Positions 8,630 through 16,366 of a stretch of DNA of 64,000 nucleotides are shown here, piece by piece (the first letter of the stretch is position 1; each line of letters begins with the position of its first letter). The position numbers and the translations under genes are program-made. Source of the stretch: JABWBJ01 sp036507855. Lineage in GTDB: Bacteria; Gemmatimonadota; Gemmatimonadetes; Gemmatimonadales; Gemmatimonadaceae. Below the pieces are notes generated by a model. The model was not told the origin of the DNA. It did not search any database and was given only the letters and a program-made list of their open reading frames with translations. The stretch spans positions 6,743-70,742 of the forward strand of contig DATCIJ010000073.1 of NCBI GenBank assembly GCA_036507855.1, in the 5' to 3' direction.

Positions 8630-10393
8630 CTACGCCGCGCCCTCGCCAGCGAGTGCGCCATTGCCCATTGCCGCCACGAGTCGGAAGCGTAGTTCGCGCT
8701 CCGCGTCAGGCGCCGTTCGTGACGCCAGGGCCGCGCTCGCGGCTTCGATCGCCAGGGCGGTGCTGATGCCACGCACCAATCGCTTGGTGGTCGACACCGC
8801 GCGCGGGTTCACGCTCAATTCGCGCACGCCGAGGCCAATGAGGGCAAAGGCCATGAGTGGTTGCGACGCCATTTCGCCGCAGACCGCGACGTCGATGCCC
8901 TGCGCGTCCGCGACATCCACGATTCGGCGGATCAGCCGCAGGATGGCTGGATGCAGTGGGGTGAACCGCTGGGCAAGGTTCACGTTGCCTCGATCGACCG
9001 CGAGCGTGTACTGCACCAGGTCGTTGGTGCCGATGCTGAAGAACGCGACGTCTCCGGCAAAGGTGTCGGCGGCGACTGCCGCCCCCGGTGTTTCCATCAT
9101 CACGCCCAGGGGAACCTGCCTGCGGAACGGTACGCCCGCCGCCGTCAGCTCCGCAGCGGCCTCATCGAGCAGTTGACGGGCCGCCCGGACTTCGTCGACC
9201 GAAACGATGAGCGGAAGCATGATGCGCACGTCGCCGTGCATCGCGGCTCTCAGGAGCGCGCGCAACTGGACCTTGAACAGCTCCGGCGAGTCGAGGCACA
9301 TCCGGATGGCGCGCCAGCCAAGAAACGGATTGGGCTCGGTCGGATATCCGCCGATTGGCAGCTTGTCGCCGCCGATGTCGAAGGTGCGAACGATGACCGG
9401 TCGTCCCTCGAACGCCTCGACGACGCGCCGGTAGGCGCGGTACTGCTCCTCTTCATCGGGCATGGTCGCGCGGCCCACCACCAGGAACTCGGTGCGCATG
9501 AGCCCGACGCCGTCGGCGCCGCTGCGCGCCGCGGTTTCGGCCTCCTCGGGCAGGTCGACGTTGGCGCGAAGCGTGATGTGGACACCGTCCGTCGTGACCG
9601 CCTCCACGTCGGTGAGCAGCGCCAGCTCGGCGTCGCTCAGCGCCTGCGCGACGGCCCGCGACCGGAAGGCGTCGAGCTCGTTGGGGCTCGGGTCGATCAC
9701 CAGCAGGCCGCTCGAGGCATCGAGCACGGCCGGCTCGCCGCCGCGCAGGCGGCTGGTGGCGTCGCGGAGGCCCACGACCGCCGGAATGCCTAACGATCTG
9801 GCCAGGATCGCGACGTGTGACGTTCGCGTCCCGGAATCCGTGGCGATGCCGGCGATGGCTTCGCGGTCGAGCTGTATCGTCAGGCTGGGCGTCAGGTCAT
9901 GCGTGACCAGGATGGCGTTCGTTCCCTTCGGCACGTCGACCGGATCGTGATCCGGCAGCTGCATCAGCATCGACAGGACGCGAATGTGGACGTCCGTCAG
10001 GTCGCCGACCCGCTCGCGCAGCATCGGCGCCGCGCTGCGCGCGAACTTCTGGCGCCATTCGAGCATCACCACGTCGAACGCCTTCTCGGCGTCCAGGTTC
10101 TGCCTGATGTACGACTCGACTTCGTTGAGCAGTGCCTCGTCCGAGAGCATGCCGATCTGCACCTCGAAGATCCCGGCCTCGTCCGATCCGGCGTGCTGCT
10201 CAGCGCGCTCGCGCACCTGTTGCACCCGGTCGGTGGCGCCCTTTACGGCGGTGCGGAACCGGGCGATCTCCGCGTCGATCTGGTCGTCGTCGATGATCCG
10301 GTGTGGAACCTCCGGCACCTCCCAGCGCAGGAGGCGCACCGGACCAACCACGATCCCGGGTGACGCCGAGATACCGTGAAAGACCCTGTTCAC
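8630..10393 (-). CDS. ptsI: PTS enzyme I (PEP-protein phosphotransferase)
   Basis: A 587-residue enzyme I that takes phosphate from phosphoenolpyruvate and passes it to HPr. The phosphohistidine lies in GTRTSHVAILARSLGIPAVVG, with His193. The PEP-binding barrel carries MRTEFLVVGR and the signature FFSIGTNDLVQYTLAVDRGN. The GTG start at 10393 overlaps the HPr stop as GTGA, so the two are coupled. The size is normal for the family (about 570-590). It is the last gene of a unit holding every PTS component, so it probably energises the mannose-type permease encoded just upstream. Confidence 0.95.
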   Translation of the reverse strand: MNRVFHGISASPGIVVGPVRLLRWEVPEVPHRIIDDDQIDAEIARFRTAVKGATDRVQQVRERAEQHAGSDEAGIFEVQIGMLSDEALLNEVESYIRQNLDAEKAFDVVMLEWRQKFARSAAPMLRERVGDLTDVHIRVLSMLMQLPDHDPVDVPKGTNAILVTHDLTPSLTIQLDREAIAGIATDSGTRTSHVAILARSLGIPAVVGLRDATSRLRGGEPAVLDASSGLLVIDPSPNELDAFRSRAVAQALSDAELALLTDVEAVTTDGVHITLRANVDLPEEAETAARSGADGVGLMRTEFLVVGRATMPDEEEQYRAYRRVVEAFEGRPVIVRTFDIGGDKLPIGGYPTEPNPFLGWRAIRMCLDSPELFKVQLRALLRAAMHGDVRIMLPLIVSVDEVRAARQLLDEAAAELTAAGVPFRRQVPLGVMMETPGAAVAADTFAGDVAFFSIGTNDLVQYTLAVDRGNVNLAQRFTPLHPAILRLIRRIVDVADAQGIDVAVCGEMASQPLMAFALIGLGVRELSVNPRAVSTTKRLVRGISTALAIEAASAALASRTAPDAERELRFRLVAAMGNGALAGEGAA

Positions 10394-10665
10394 GCCTCGC
10401 GCTCTCCGAACCGTGACGCGACCAGCGCGGCGATTGCCTCGACGGCCTGCTCGGCATCCTCACCGTTCGCGCGGAGCCACAACGTGGTCCCGTATTCGGC
10501 GGCCAGCATCATGACTCCCATGATGCTCTTGCCGTTGACCTCCATGTCGTCGCGCCGGATCGTGACCACACTCTTGAAGCGCGACGCGGCCTTGACGATT
10601 TCGGCCGCGGGCCTGGCGTGCAGCCCGTTTCGATTCTCGATCCGCACCCCGCGCTCGCAGGTCAT
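10390..10665 (-). CDS. ptsH: PTS phosphocarrier protein HPr
   Basis: A 91-residue HPr. The catalytic histidine is His16 in NRNGLHARPAAE. The regulatory serine, the target of HPr kinase, is Ser47 in NGKSIMGVM. Both sites are intact, and hprK lies four genes upstream in the same direction, so HPr is predicted to be phosphorylated both by enzyme I and by HprK. The start codon overlaps the IID stop. The regulatory serine with HprK is best known from Firmicutes catabolite control. In Gram-negative bacteria lacking CcpA the output may differ. Confidence 0.95.
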   Translation of the reverse strand: MTCERGVRIENRNGLHARPAAEIVKAASRFKSVVTIRRDDMEVNGKSIMGVMMLAAEYGTTLWLRANGEDAEQAVEAIAALVASRFGEREA

Positions 10666-11435
10666 CGGATCACCGAGTAGAGGACGAACGCCGTGAGCAC
10701 GCCGGCGGAGACCTTCCAGCCCTCGGCGCGCCCATGCAGCCGGGTGAGCACGATCGCACCTGCCAGCGCGCCGAGCAGGGTTCCACCGAGAAGGACGTTA
10801 CCGGATCCGATGATCCGGTGGACGGCGATGGGAAGCGAGAGTCCGGCCAGGACGGCGGCGACGCGGCCCAGGTGCAGCGGCGCCTTCTGCAGGATCGGAT
10901 GCCCTAACGACTGCGCGACGGCGAGTCCCTTGCGCCAGCCGGCCTGAAGGCCCCACACGCGCAGCCCGAGGTGCCCGGCATTGTACAGGCCGAGGAACGT
11001 CAGCACAGTCACCAGGGGTGACGCCCCGGTGCCGAACACGGCCAGCGCCGCGAATGAGCAGAGCGGCAGAAAGGTCGCCCAGACCAATCGATCGCCCAGC
11101 GCGCCAAGCGGCCCGCACAGCGCCGTGCGAAAGCGCTCGATGCGCTCCGGCGCCTCGCCATCGAGCTCGGCACGCGCCAGCGCGCCGATCGCGACGCTGG
11201 TGAGGTATGGATGCGCGTTGAAGTACTGGCTCTCGCGGGCCAGCGCCGCGTGATACGCGTCGCCATCACGCCCTCCCGGGAGCCGGCGCAACGCGGGCTC
11301 GACGCAGAAGCCGATCCCGTTCCCGAGCATCGTCTCGTAGTTCCACGCGCCCTGAACGGCCAGCATCCGGAAGAATATGACCACCTGGGTGCCAAGCGGC
11401 AGCGTGGGCGTCGCGCCAACGGGGCCGGCGCTCAT
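10662..11435 (-). CDS. PTS mannose/fructose/sorbose-family IID component
   Basis: A 257-residue membrane protein of the EIID family, which with IIC forms the sugar channel of mannose-class PTS. The family pattern is visible at the start: RMLAVQGAWNYETMLGNGIGFCVEPALRRL. HPYLTSVAIGALARAE follows, and the hydrophobic segments are in the second half. It is somewhat shorter than E. coli ManZ. It overlaps IIC upstream and HPr downstream by 4 bases each. The sugar transported cannot be read from sequence. Confidence 0.88.
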   Translation of the reverse strand: MSAGPVGATPTLPLGTQVVIFFRMLAVQGAWNYETMLGNGIGFCVEPALRRLPGGRDGDAYHAALARESQYFNAHPYLTSVAIGALARAELDGEAPERIERFRTALCGPLGALGDRLVWATFLPLCSFAALAVFGTGASPLVTVLTFLGLYNAGHLGLRVWGLQAGWRKGLAVAQSLGHPILQKAPLHLGRVAAVLAGLSLPIAVHRIIGSGNVLLGGTLLGALAGAIVLTRLHGRAEGWKVSAGVLTAFVLYSVIR

Positions 11436-12115
11436 GACAGACTCACCAGGCCCAGACCCGCAGCCAGGCCGAGCATGAACTGCCAGCTGAACCCGGGCAC
11501 GGCATGGAACAGCTTGTACGCCGCACCTAACGAGACAGCGCCGGAAGCGCCCACCACCATGGCGCGCGACAGCGGCGCGCCGGTACCCCAGGCTTCGAGG
11601 GCCGCCATCTGGAGCGGCTGCAGCGCCATCAGCCCGATCGCGGTCAGGACGATGCCGCGCACGAGGTCCGCGCCCAGCCCTGCCATCTGCAATCCGATCA
11701 CGGTTCGCCGCGCGCCGCCAGCGACCGCGTCATGACGATTGCGGGCCCACATGGCGTTCAGCTTGCGTACCTGCACCATCGACCACCCGCCGATCCATGC
11801 GATGGCCAGCGCGCCCAGCACGGTCGTCGTCAGGCGCCCGGCGTCAAAGCCGCCGGCCTTCGTGAACAGCGCGCCGCCAATCACCGCCGCGGAACCCCAT
11901 TCCGGGTACCGGCTCGCGCCGAACGGCAGTGTGTCAACCGCGAAGAGCTCGAGCGCCGCGCCCACGAGCAGCCCGGCTCCCGCATCGCCAAGGATCGCGC
12001 CGGACAGTGTCGCGCCAACGATGGGCCGCGACAGCATGGCCTGGGGAAAGCTCACGGTGTCGAGCCCGAGCACGCCGCCCAGCAGCGACAGAACGACCAC
12101 GTCAACGGCGCTCAC
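11432..12115 (-). CDS. PTS mannose/fructose/sorbose-family IIC component
   Basis: A 227-residue, strongly hydrophobic EIIC permease. The pattern GGVLGLDTVSFPQAMLSRPIVGATLSGAILGD is typical of the sorbose/mannose IIC family, as is ALELFAVDTLPFGASRYPEWG. It is shorter than the usual 250-270 residues, but no frame break is visible. It forms the translocation unit with IID, and IIB would phosphorylate the sugar. One CCTAACG heptamer lies at 11526. Confidence 0.87.
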   Translation of the reverse strand: MSAVDVVVLSLLGGVLGLDTVSFPQAMLSRPIVGATLSGAILGDAGAGLLVGAALELFAVDTLPFGASRYPEWGSAAVIGGALFTKAGGFDAGRLTTTVLGALAIAWIGGWSMVQVRKLNAMWARNRHDAVAGGARRTVIGLQMAGLGADLVRGIVLTAIGLMALQPLQMAALEAWGTGAPLSRAMVVGASGAVSLGAAYKLFHAVPGFSWQFMLGLAAGLGLVSLS

Positions 12116-12600
12116 GATCCGTTACCCGCCAGCAATTCGTCGAGCGGGATCGGCCTCGCGGAAGGGACATCCTGCGCCGTGACCTCGATGCCCCTGGACT
12201 CCAGGTCATGCAACTGCACTTCCTCGTCCGGCGCGAGAAAGACATAGCGAAGGCGCTGCGTCCGTCCCGGCCGATGGTGGATGCCGCCGAGGTTCACGCG
12301 CCGGATGGCCTCGGTCGCAACGACCAGCCTCGCCATCGTATCGATGTCGCCGGTGAGGAGGATACCGCGGCGCGCGTCGTCCTGATAGCGCGACAGGTTG
12401 GTCGCCGCCGTGTCGACGGCGTCGAAGTAGACATCCATGTCGGGTGGCACGCCCATGCGATACAACTCCTGCTCCCAGTCACTTCCCGCGACTTCGTCAT
12501 CCACCAGCACGATGAATCGCAGGTCGAGCGGTTGTCCCCAGCCCACGACGACCTGGCCGTGAATCAGCCGGTCGTCGATTCGGTACAACTCAAGCGCCAC
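12112..12600 (-). CDS. PTS mannose/fructose/sorbose-family IIB component
   Basis: A 162-residue IIB domain protein. The phosphorylated histidine is His14 in YRIDDRLIHGQVVVGW, the hallmark of mannose-class IIB. I chose the GTG at 12600 because a GGAGGA ribosome site lies 5 bases upstream and the domain begins there. The longer ORF to 12666 would add an unrelated arm inside the IIA gene. It overlaps the IIA gene by 11 bases and IIC by 4. It accepts phosphate from IIA and passes it to the incoming sugar. Confidence 0.9.
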   Translation of the reverse strand: MALELYRIDDRLIHGQVVVGWGQPLDLRFIVLVDDEVAGSDWEQELYRMGVPPDMDVYFDAVDTAATNLSRYQDDARRGILLTGDIDTMARLVVATEAIRRVNLGGIHHRPGRTQRLRYVFLAPDEEVQLHDLESRGIEVTAQDVPSARPIPLDELLAGNGS

Positions 12601-12982
12601 GCGGTCCTCCGGTGACGACCAACGAGGCCCTGCCCCTGTCGGCCGCGTGCTCCACCGCGTGCTCATCGCCGGCTTCGACGTGAAACGCGAAGTCCAGCAG
12701 CGTTGCCAGGTTCACTCCCGTGACGACGGCCATACCGGGCTGCTCGCGCTGAATGCGGCGGGCCGCCATGGTGCAGCTGCCGGCCGGCAAGTCGGTGAAG
12801 ATCACCGACGCGCCCGACGTGGCGAGTCGATCGCGCATCAGCGCCTCGACGTCATGCGCCGACAGGTCGCGATTGGTGACGCCGATGAACAGGTCGGAGC
12901 GGCCCGTGATCTGCTCGATCGCGGACAGCATGCCTTCCGCGAACGTGCCGTGACCGGCCACGATCGCCTTGACGCTACTCAT
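12590..12982 (-). CDS. PTS mannose/fructose-family IIA component
   Basis: A 130-residue IIA domain. VAGHGTFAEGM contains the active His11, and FTDLPAGSCTMAARRI and VVTGVNLATLLDF are the conserved later strands. It receives phosphate from HPr and passes it to IIB. Here IIA and IIB are separate genes, whereas E. coli ManX fuses them. It overlaps hprK by 8 bases. Confidence 0.9.
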   Translation of the reverse strand: MSSVKAIVAGHGTFAEGMLSAIEQITGRSDLFIGVTNRDLSAHDVEALMRDRLATSGASVIFTDLPAGSCTMAARRIQREQPGMAVVTGVNLATLLDFAFHVEAGDEHAVEHAADRGRASLVVTGGPRGA

Positions 12983-13940
12983 CGTCCTGCACGAGGTACT
13001 GGCGTGCGTCCCGCGCGTCCCGCATGCGTCCGATCAGCCGCTGATTGAACGCTTCGGCCGGATTCTCTCCGTAGTATCGAAGCAGGTGATTCATGGCGAT
13101 GACTTCCGAAATCACCGTGATGTTCTTCCCGGGATTCAGGTAGACCGTGATCCTCGGCAGCTCAACGCCCAGGATGGTCGTGACCTGCGGCTCGAGTCCC
13201 GTCCTCTCGACGGGCGAGTTCTCGGCCCACTCATCGAGCTGGACGACGACTTCGATCCGCTTCTGCTGGCGAACGGCGCGAATGCCGAAGATCGAGCGCA
13301 CGTCGATGAGCCCCACGCCGCGAATCTCCATGAAGTGCCGCTGCAGCTCGTGTCCTCGCCCGATCAGGAGGTCGTTGCCGCGCCGGAAGCAGATGACCAG
13401 GTCGTCAGCCACGAGGCGGTGCCCGCGCTCGACGAGGTCGAGTACGCATTCCGACTTCCCGATCCCGCTGGCGCCGGTGAACAGCAGGCCGACGCCGAAG
13501 ACGTCCGCCAGTGACCCGTGCAGCGTGCTGCTCGGCGCGAACAACTCCTCCATCACCGGCTTGAGCCGCCGGTACACCTCGGCCGTCTTCAGCGGGGAGC
13601 GAAGCACCGGCACCCTCGCTGCCGCGGCGAGGTCGATCAACGGCGTGACGGCCTCGAGCCCCTTGGTGATTAAGACACAGGGAATGGGAAAGGAAAAGAA
13701 CTGGGCGAGTATCCTTCCCCGATCCGCCTCACTGAGCGTGCTCAGGTACGTGATCTCGGTCTCGCCGAGGATCTGCACGCGCTGCGCAGTGAACCTCCCG
13801 ACGTAGCCGGCGAGGGCGAGCCCGGGACTCGACACGTCGGGGTTCTCGATTTCGCGCTCATGACCGTCGGTGCCGCTCAATTCCTCGAGCTGGAGGGGCA
13901 CCTTGAGCCGGTCGATCAGCTTGCCGACAGTCACCGCCAC
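12975..13940 (-). CDS. hprK: HPr kinase/phosphorylase
   Basis: A 321-residue HprK that phosphorylates or dephosphorylates the regulatory serine of HPr. The N-terminal half is the HprK_N domain. The catalytic C-terminal half has HGSLADVFGVG around residue 141, a P-loop GASGIGKS at 156-163, and the family signature EIRGVGLIDVRSIFG near 205-219. The GTG start at 13940 is preceded by AGAGGAG. A MITE-like inverted repeat ends 18 bases upstream of the start, so it lies in the leader. The gene heads the PTS block, which suggests that control of HPr and sugar uptake are expressed together. Confidence 0.95.
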   Translation of the reverse strand: MAVTVGKLIDRLKVPLQLEELSGTDGHEREIENPDVSSPGLALAGYVGRFTAQRVQILGETEITYLSTLSEADRGRILAQFFSFPIPCVLITKGLEAVTPLIDLAAAARVPVLRSPLKTAEVYRRLKPVMEELFAPSSTLHGSLADVFGVGLLFTGASGIGKSECVLDLVERGHRLVADDLVICFRRGNDLLIGRGHELQRHFMEIRGVGLIDVRSIFGIRAVRQQKRIEVVVQLDEWAENSPVERTGLEPQVTTILGVELPRITVYLNPGKNITVISEVIAMNHLLRYYGENPAEAFNQRLIGRMRDARDARQYLVQDDE

Positions 13941-13958
13941 CGGGCGCCGCTCCTCTCG

Positions 13959-14057
13959 CTAGTGCCGTTCCAACCTGTTCGGTCTACGACAGGGATTCGC
14001 ATGCATTCTTCGTCGTCACTTGAGGACATTTGGCGCAACAAGTTGGAACGGTACTAG
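13959..14057. mobile_element. MITE-like inverted-repeat element, copy 1
   Basis: This 99-base element is bounded by 16-base inverted repeats, CTAGTGCCGTTCCAAC at 13959-13974 and GTTGGAACGGTACTAG at 14042-14057, with one mismatch. The same ends recur at 46736-46822. The centre is different and more AT-rich than its surroundings. No ORF is inside. Its right end supplies the TAG stop codon of the upstream hibernation-factor gene. The outermost CTAG may be a target duplication or part of the repeat. A non-mobile intergenic palindrome family is the alternative. Confidence 0.7.
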
Positions 14058-14362
14058 GCGCGAACCGGGCGGCGCGCCCGGCGAATGGTCAACCGTCCAA
14101 CACGGCGCAGCTGGGCCTCGAGGTGCGCGAGCGCCGCGGCCAGGGCAGGTCCATAGTACCGCCCGGTCCCCTCGGCCACGAGACGGCGGCCCCGCCCGAC
14201 CAGCTCGAGCTCGACCCGCCGCATTCGTCCATCCTCCTCGAACCGGATGACGCCCGACACGGGTCGCGTTAGGCGCTGGCCGAGCTTGTCCAGTGCGCGG
14301 CTGGCGTTCTGGCGGACCCGTTCAGGGACCGTGGCATGATGCGACTGAAAGACGATTTCCAC
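14054..14362 (-). CDS. hpf: Ribosome hibernation promoting factor, short form (HPF/RaiA family)
   Basis: A 102-residue protein of the sigma-54 modulation/HPF family, which binds the small ribosomal subunit and silences ribosomes in stationary phase. The pattern VEIVFQSHHATVPERVRQNASRALDKLG and the following VIRFEEDGRMRRVELEL fit the beta-alpha-beta fold. No long C-terminal dimerisation domain is present. I chose the GTG at 14362, which has GGAGGG 8 bases upstream. The last three bases come from the MITE-like element, so the C-terminus may have been altered by its insertion. It carries a CTA-ACG form of the heptamer at 14267. Confidence 0.78.
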   Translation of the reverse strand: MEIVFQSHHATVPERVRQNASRALDKLGQRLTRPVSGVIRFEEDGRMRRVELELVGRGRRLVAEGTGRYYGPALAAALAHLEAQLRRVGRLTIRRARRPVRA

Positions 14363-14367
14363 CGGTA

Positions 14368-15474
14368 CTACCCTCCACCCTCGTTCACTTCGTCCAGGTG
14401 ACGCGCCGTTTCCGACGCCGCCCGCTCCCATGTGAATGTCGTTGCGAAAGATCTCGCCTGCGTGCCGAGTTGCTCAACCAGCGAGCGATCGGCGGCCACG
14501 GTCGCCATCGCCGCTGCCAACGCGCCGGTGTCGCCATGACGCACCAGGAAGCCGGTTTCGCCGTGGCGCACGGATTCCCGAATCCCCGGTGAGTCGGATG
14601 CGATGACCGCGGTCCCGCACGCGGCGGCCTCCAGGTTGGTGATGCCCCAGCCCTCCTTAGGTGACGTGAAGACCAGGGCCCAGGCGCGGCGCAGGAGCCG
14701 GAGCTTTTCAGCCTCGCTGATTCGCCCAAGAAACGTCACGCGATCACCTAGGTCAAGCGAGTTCGCGAGGCGCTCCAGCGCGGGCCGATAGTCGCCCGCT
14801 CCCGCCACTTCGAGCCGGGCGCCGGGGATGGCCGCCTTCGCAAAACCCTCCAGAACGAGGTCCACCGCCTTGTATCGCTTCAACCGACCCAGGTAGGCGA
14901 ACACGGGCGCTTCCGCCCGCGCCGTCGCGTCCGGCGTGTAGTGCTGTGAGTCGATGCCGCAGTAGATCACCCTGATCCGCTCGCGCTTGATCCCGCGGGC
15001 GACAAGGTCGTCCGCCGTACTCTCGCTGATGGCCTCGAACGGTACCCGGCCGTAGACCCACGGGATCGACCGCTCCGCGAGCCAGACGGCGGCCGCGACC
15101 GGCGCGGGAAGCTCCTGGAATGCCGTCGAGCCGAACAGGTGCGGCACCACGGCTACGACCGGAACCGTACCCCAGTGCGGCGTGTGGAGGGGCATCTTGT
15201 TGATGTCCTCGACAAGCACGTCAAACGGCCGGCCGGCGAAATGCGCCCGGTACCCGCGGCGTGCCAGCAGGCGGAACGAGTTGCGGGTGCCGACCCGGAC
15301 GACCTCGATGCCGTCGAGCGTCGCTCGTGGCGCACACCCGCGCCATCCCCCGCAGAGGAGGCTGACGTCGTGTCCCTGCGCCGCCAGGCGACCGAAGATC
15401 TCGTGCAGATGGATCTCGGCCCCGCCGGCCTGAGGGTTCTCGCGGTCCTGCCAGTTCACCAGGAGGATCCGCAA
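14368..15474 (-). CDS. Glycosyltransferase family 4 protein
   Basis: A 368-residue GT-B glycosyltransferase. The N-terminus VNWQDRENPQAGGAEIHLHEI is the glycine-rich acceptor-side loop. The C-terminal half has FAYLGRLKRYKAVDLVLEGF and the nucleotide-sugar motif SPKEGWGITNLEAAACGTAVIASDSPGIRE with the E-x7-E pair of the retaining GT4 family. The start is TTG at 15474, backed by GGGAGG 7 bases upstream, and it directly follows nusB. Donor and acceptor cannot be deduced; a surface glycan or glycolipid is likely. It is oddly placed between nusB and the hibernation factor. Confidence 0.85.
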   Translation of the reverse strand: MRILLVNWQDRENPQAGGAEIHLHEIFGRLAAQGHDVSLLCGGWRGCAPRATLDGIEVVRVGTRNSFRLLARRGYRAHFAGRPFDVLVEDINKMPLHTPHWGTVPVVAVVPHLFGSTAFQELPAPVAAAVWLAERSIPWVYGRVPFEAISESTADDLVARGIKRERIRVIYCGIDSQHYTPDATARAEAPVFAYLGRLKRYKAVDLVLEGFAKAAIPGARLEVAGAGDYRPALERLANSLDLGDRVTFLGRISEAEKLRLLRRAWALVFTSPKEGWGITNLEAAACGTAVIASDSPGIRESVRHGETGFLVRHGDTGALAAAMATVAADRSLVEQLGTQARSFATTFTWERAASETARHLDEVNEGGG

Positions 15475-15906
15475 TCAGATCCTCCCGAGCCGCCGCGCCA
15501 GGGCGTCCAGCACGCCGTTGACGAAGCGCGCGCTCGCATCCGTCCCGAACCGCTCGGCCAGGTGAATCGCCTCCTTGATCACCGTGACCGGCGGCGTTGC
15601 TCCGATGCGGAGTTCAGCCGCGGCCAGACGAAGTACCGAGCGATCGATGGCGCTGAGACGCTCCAGGCGCCAGTTGGTAGTCACCGACGCGAGGTCCTTG
15701 TCGATCTCGACCACGTCGACCGCAGCCCTGGAGAGCAGGGGTGCGGCGATGCTGCGCTCGTCGGGACCGACCTCCAGATCCGCGAAGAGTCGCTCGCCTA
15801 CCGCTACAAGTCCGCCGTCCGGCACGAGGTCCCACGCGTACAGCGCCTGCAGGGCGCGGGCGCGCGCACGCCGGCGGACCCGGATCTCATGTGCTGTCAG
15901 CGGCAT
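15475..15906 (-). CDS. nusB: Transcription antitermination factor NusB
   Basis: A 143-residue all-helical NusB that works with NusE on boxA RNA to prevent early termination of rRNA transcription. RRRARARALQALYAWDL at the start and TPPVTVIKEAIHLAERFGTDASARFVNGVLDAL near the end are the family blocks. The ATG at 15906 overlaps the end of ribH by 20 bases. The longer ORF to 15972 is not needed. The ribH-nusB pairing is common in bacteria. Confidence 0.93.
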   Translation of the reverse strand: MPLTAHEIRVRRRARARALQALYAWDLVPDGGLVAVGERLFADLEVGPDERSIAAPLLSRAAVDVVEIDKDLASVTTNWRLERLSAIDRSVLRLAAAELRIGATPPVTVIKEAIHLAERFGTDASARFVNGVLDALARRLGRI

Positions 15907-16366
15907 CGAGTCGATCGAGCAGGTCCGCCATCTCGAGCGCCGCCAGGGCCGCGTCCCAGCCCTTGTTCCCATGGTCGCCGCCGGCGCGGGCCACCGCTTG
16001 TTCCTTGGTATCGCATGTCAGGACTCCCAGCGACACCGGAGTCTCGAACTCCGCCGAAGCCTGTTGCAGGGACCGGGTGCACTCCCCGGCGACGTAGTCG
16101 AAGTGCGGCGTCTCACCGCGGATGACCGCGCCGAGGGCCACGACGGCATCGTACCGATCCATTGACAGGAGCCGCCTGACGGCGACTCCCAGCTCCCAGG
16201 CGCCTGGCACCCAGATCACGTCGATGTCATCCAGCGCGGCGCCGTGACGGGTGAGCGCGTCCAGTGCGCCATCCACCAGCTTCTGTGTCACGTCCTCGTT
16301 GAACCGGCTCACGGCAACCGCCACCTTCCGCCCGGCCCCGTGCGGGGTCCCGCCGAATTCGGCCAT
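15887..16366 (-). CDS. ribH: 6,7-dimethyl-8-ribityllumazine synthase
   Basis: A 159-residue lumazine synthase, catalysing the penultimate step of riboflavin synthesis. Conserved blocks are VSRFNEDVTQKLVDGALDAL, VPGAWELGVAVRRL, ALGAVIRGETPHFDYVAGE and the GNKGWDAALAALEM end. Length is normal. It follows ribBA directly and its end overlaps nusB. Confidence 0.96.
   Translation of the reverse strand: MAEFGGTPHGAGRKVAVAVSRFNEDVTQKLVDGALDALTRHGAALDDIDVIWVPGAWELGVAVRRLLSMDRYDAVVALGAVIRGETPHFDYVAGECTRSLQQASAEFETPVSLGVLTCDTKEQAVARAGGDHGNKGWDAALAALEMADLLDRLDAADST

Noticed and set aside
7425..9176. Plus-strand open frame of 583 codons opposite metK and ptsI
   Set aside because: It runs across two genes with clear active-site motifs on the other strand; composition is that of a shadow frame.
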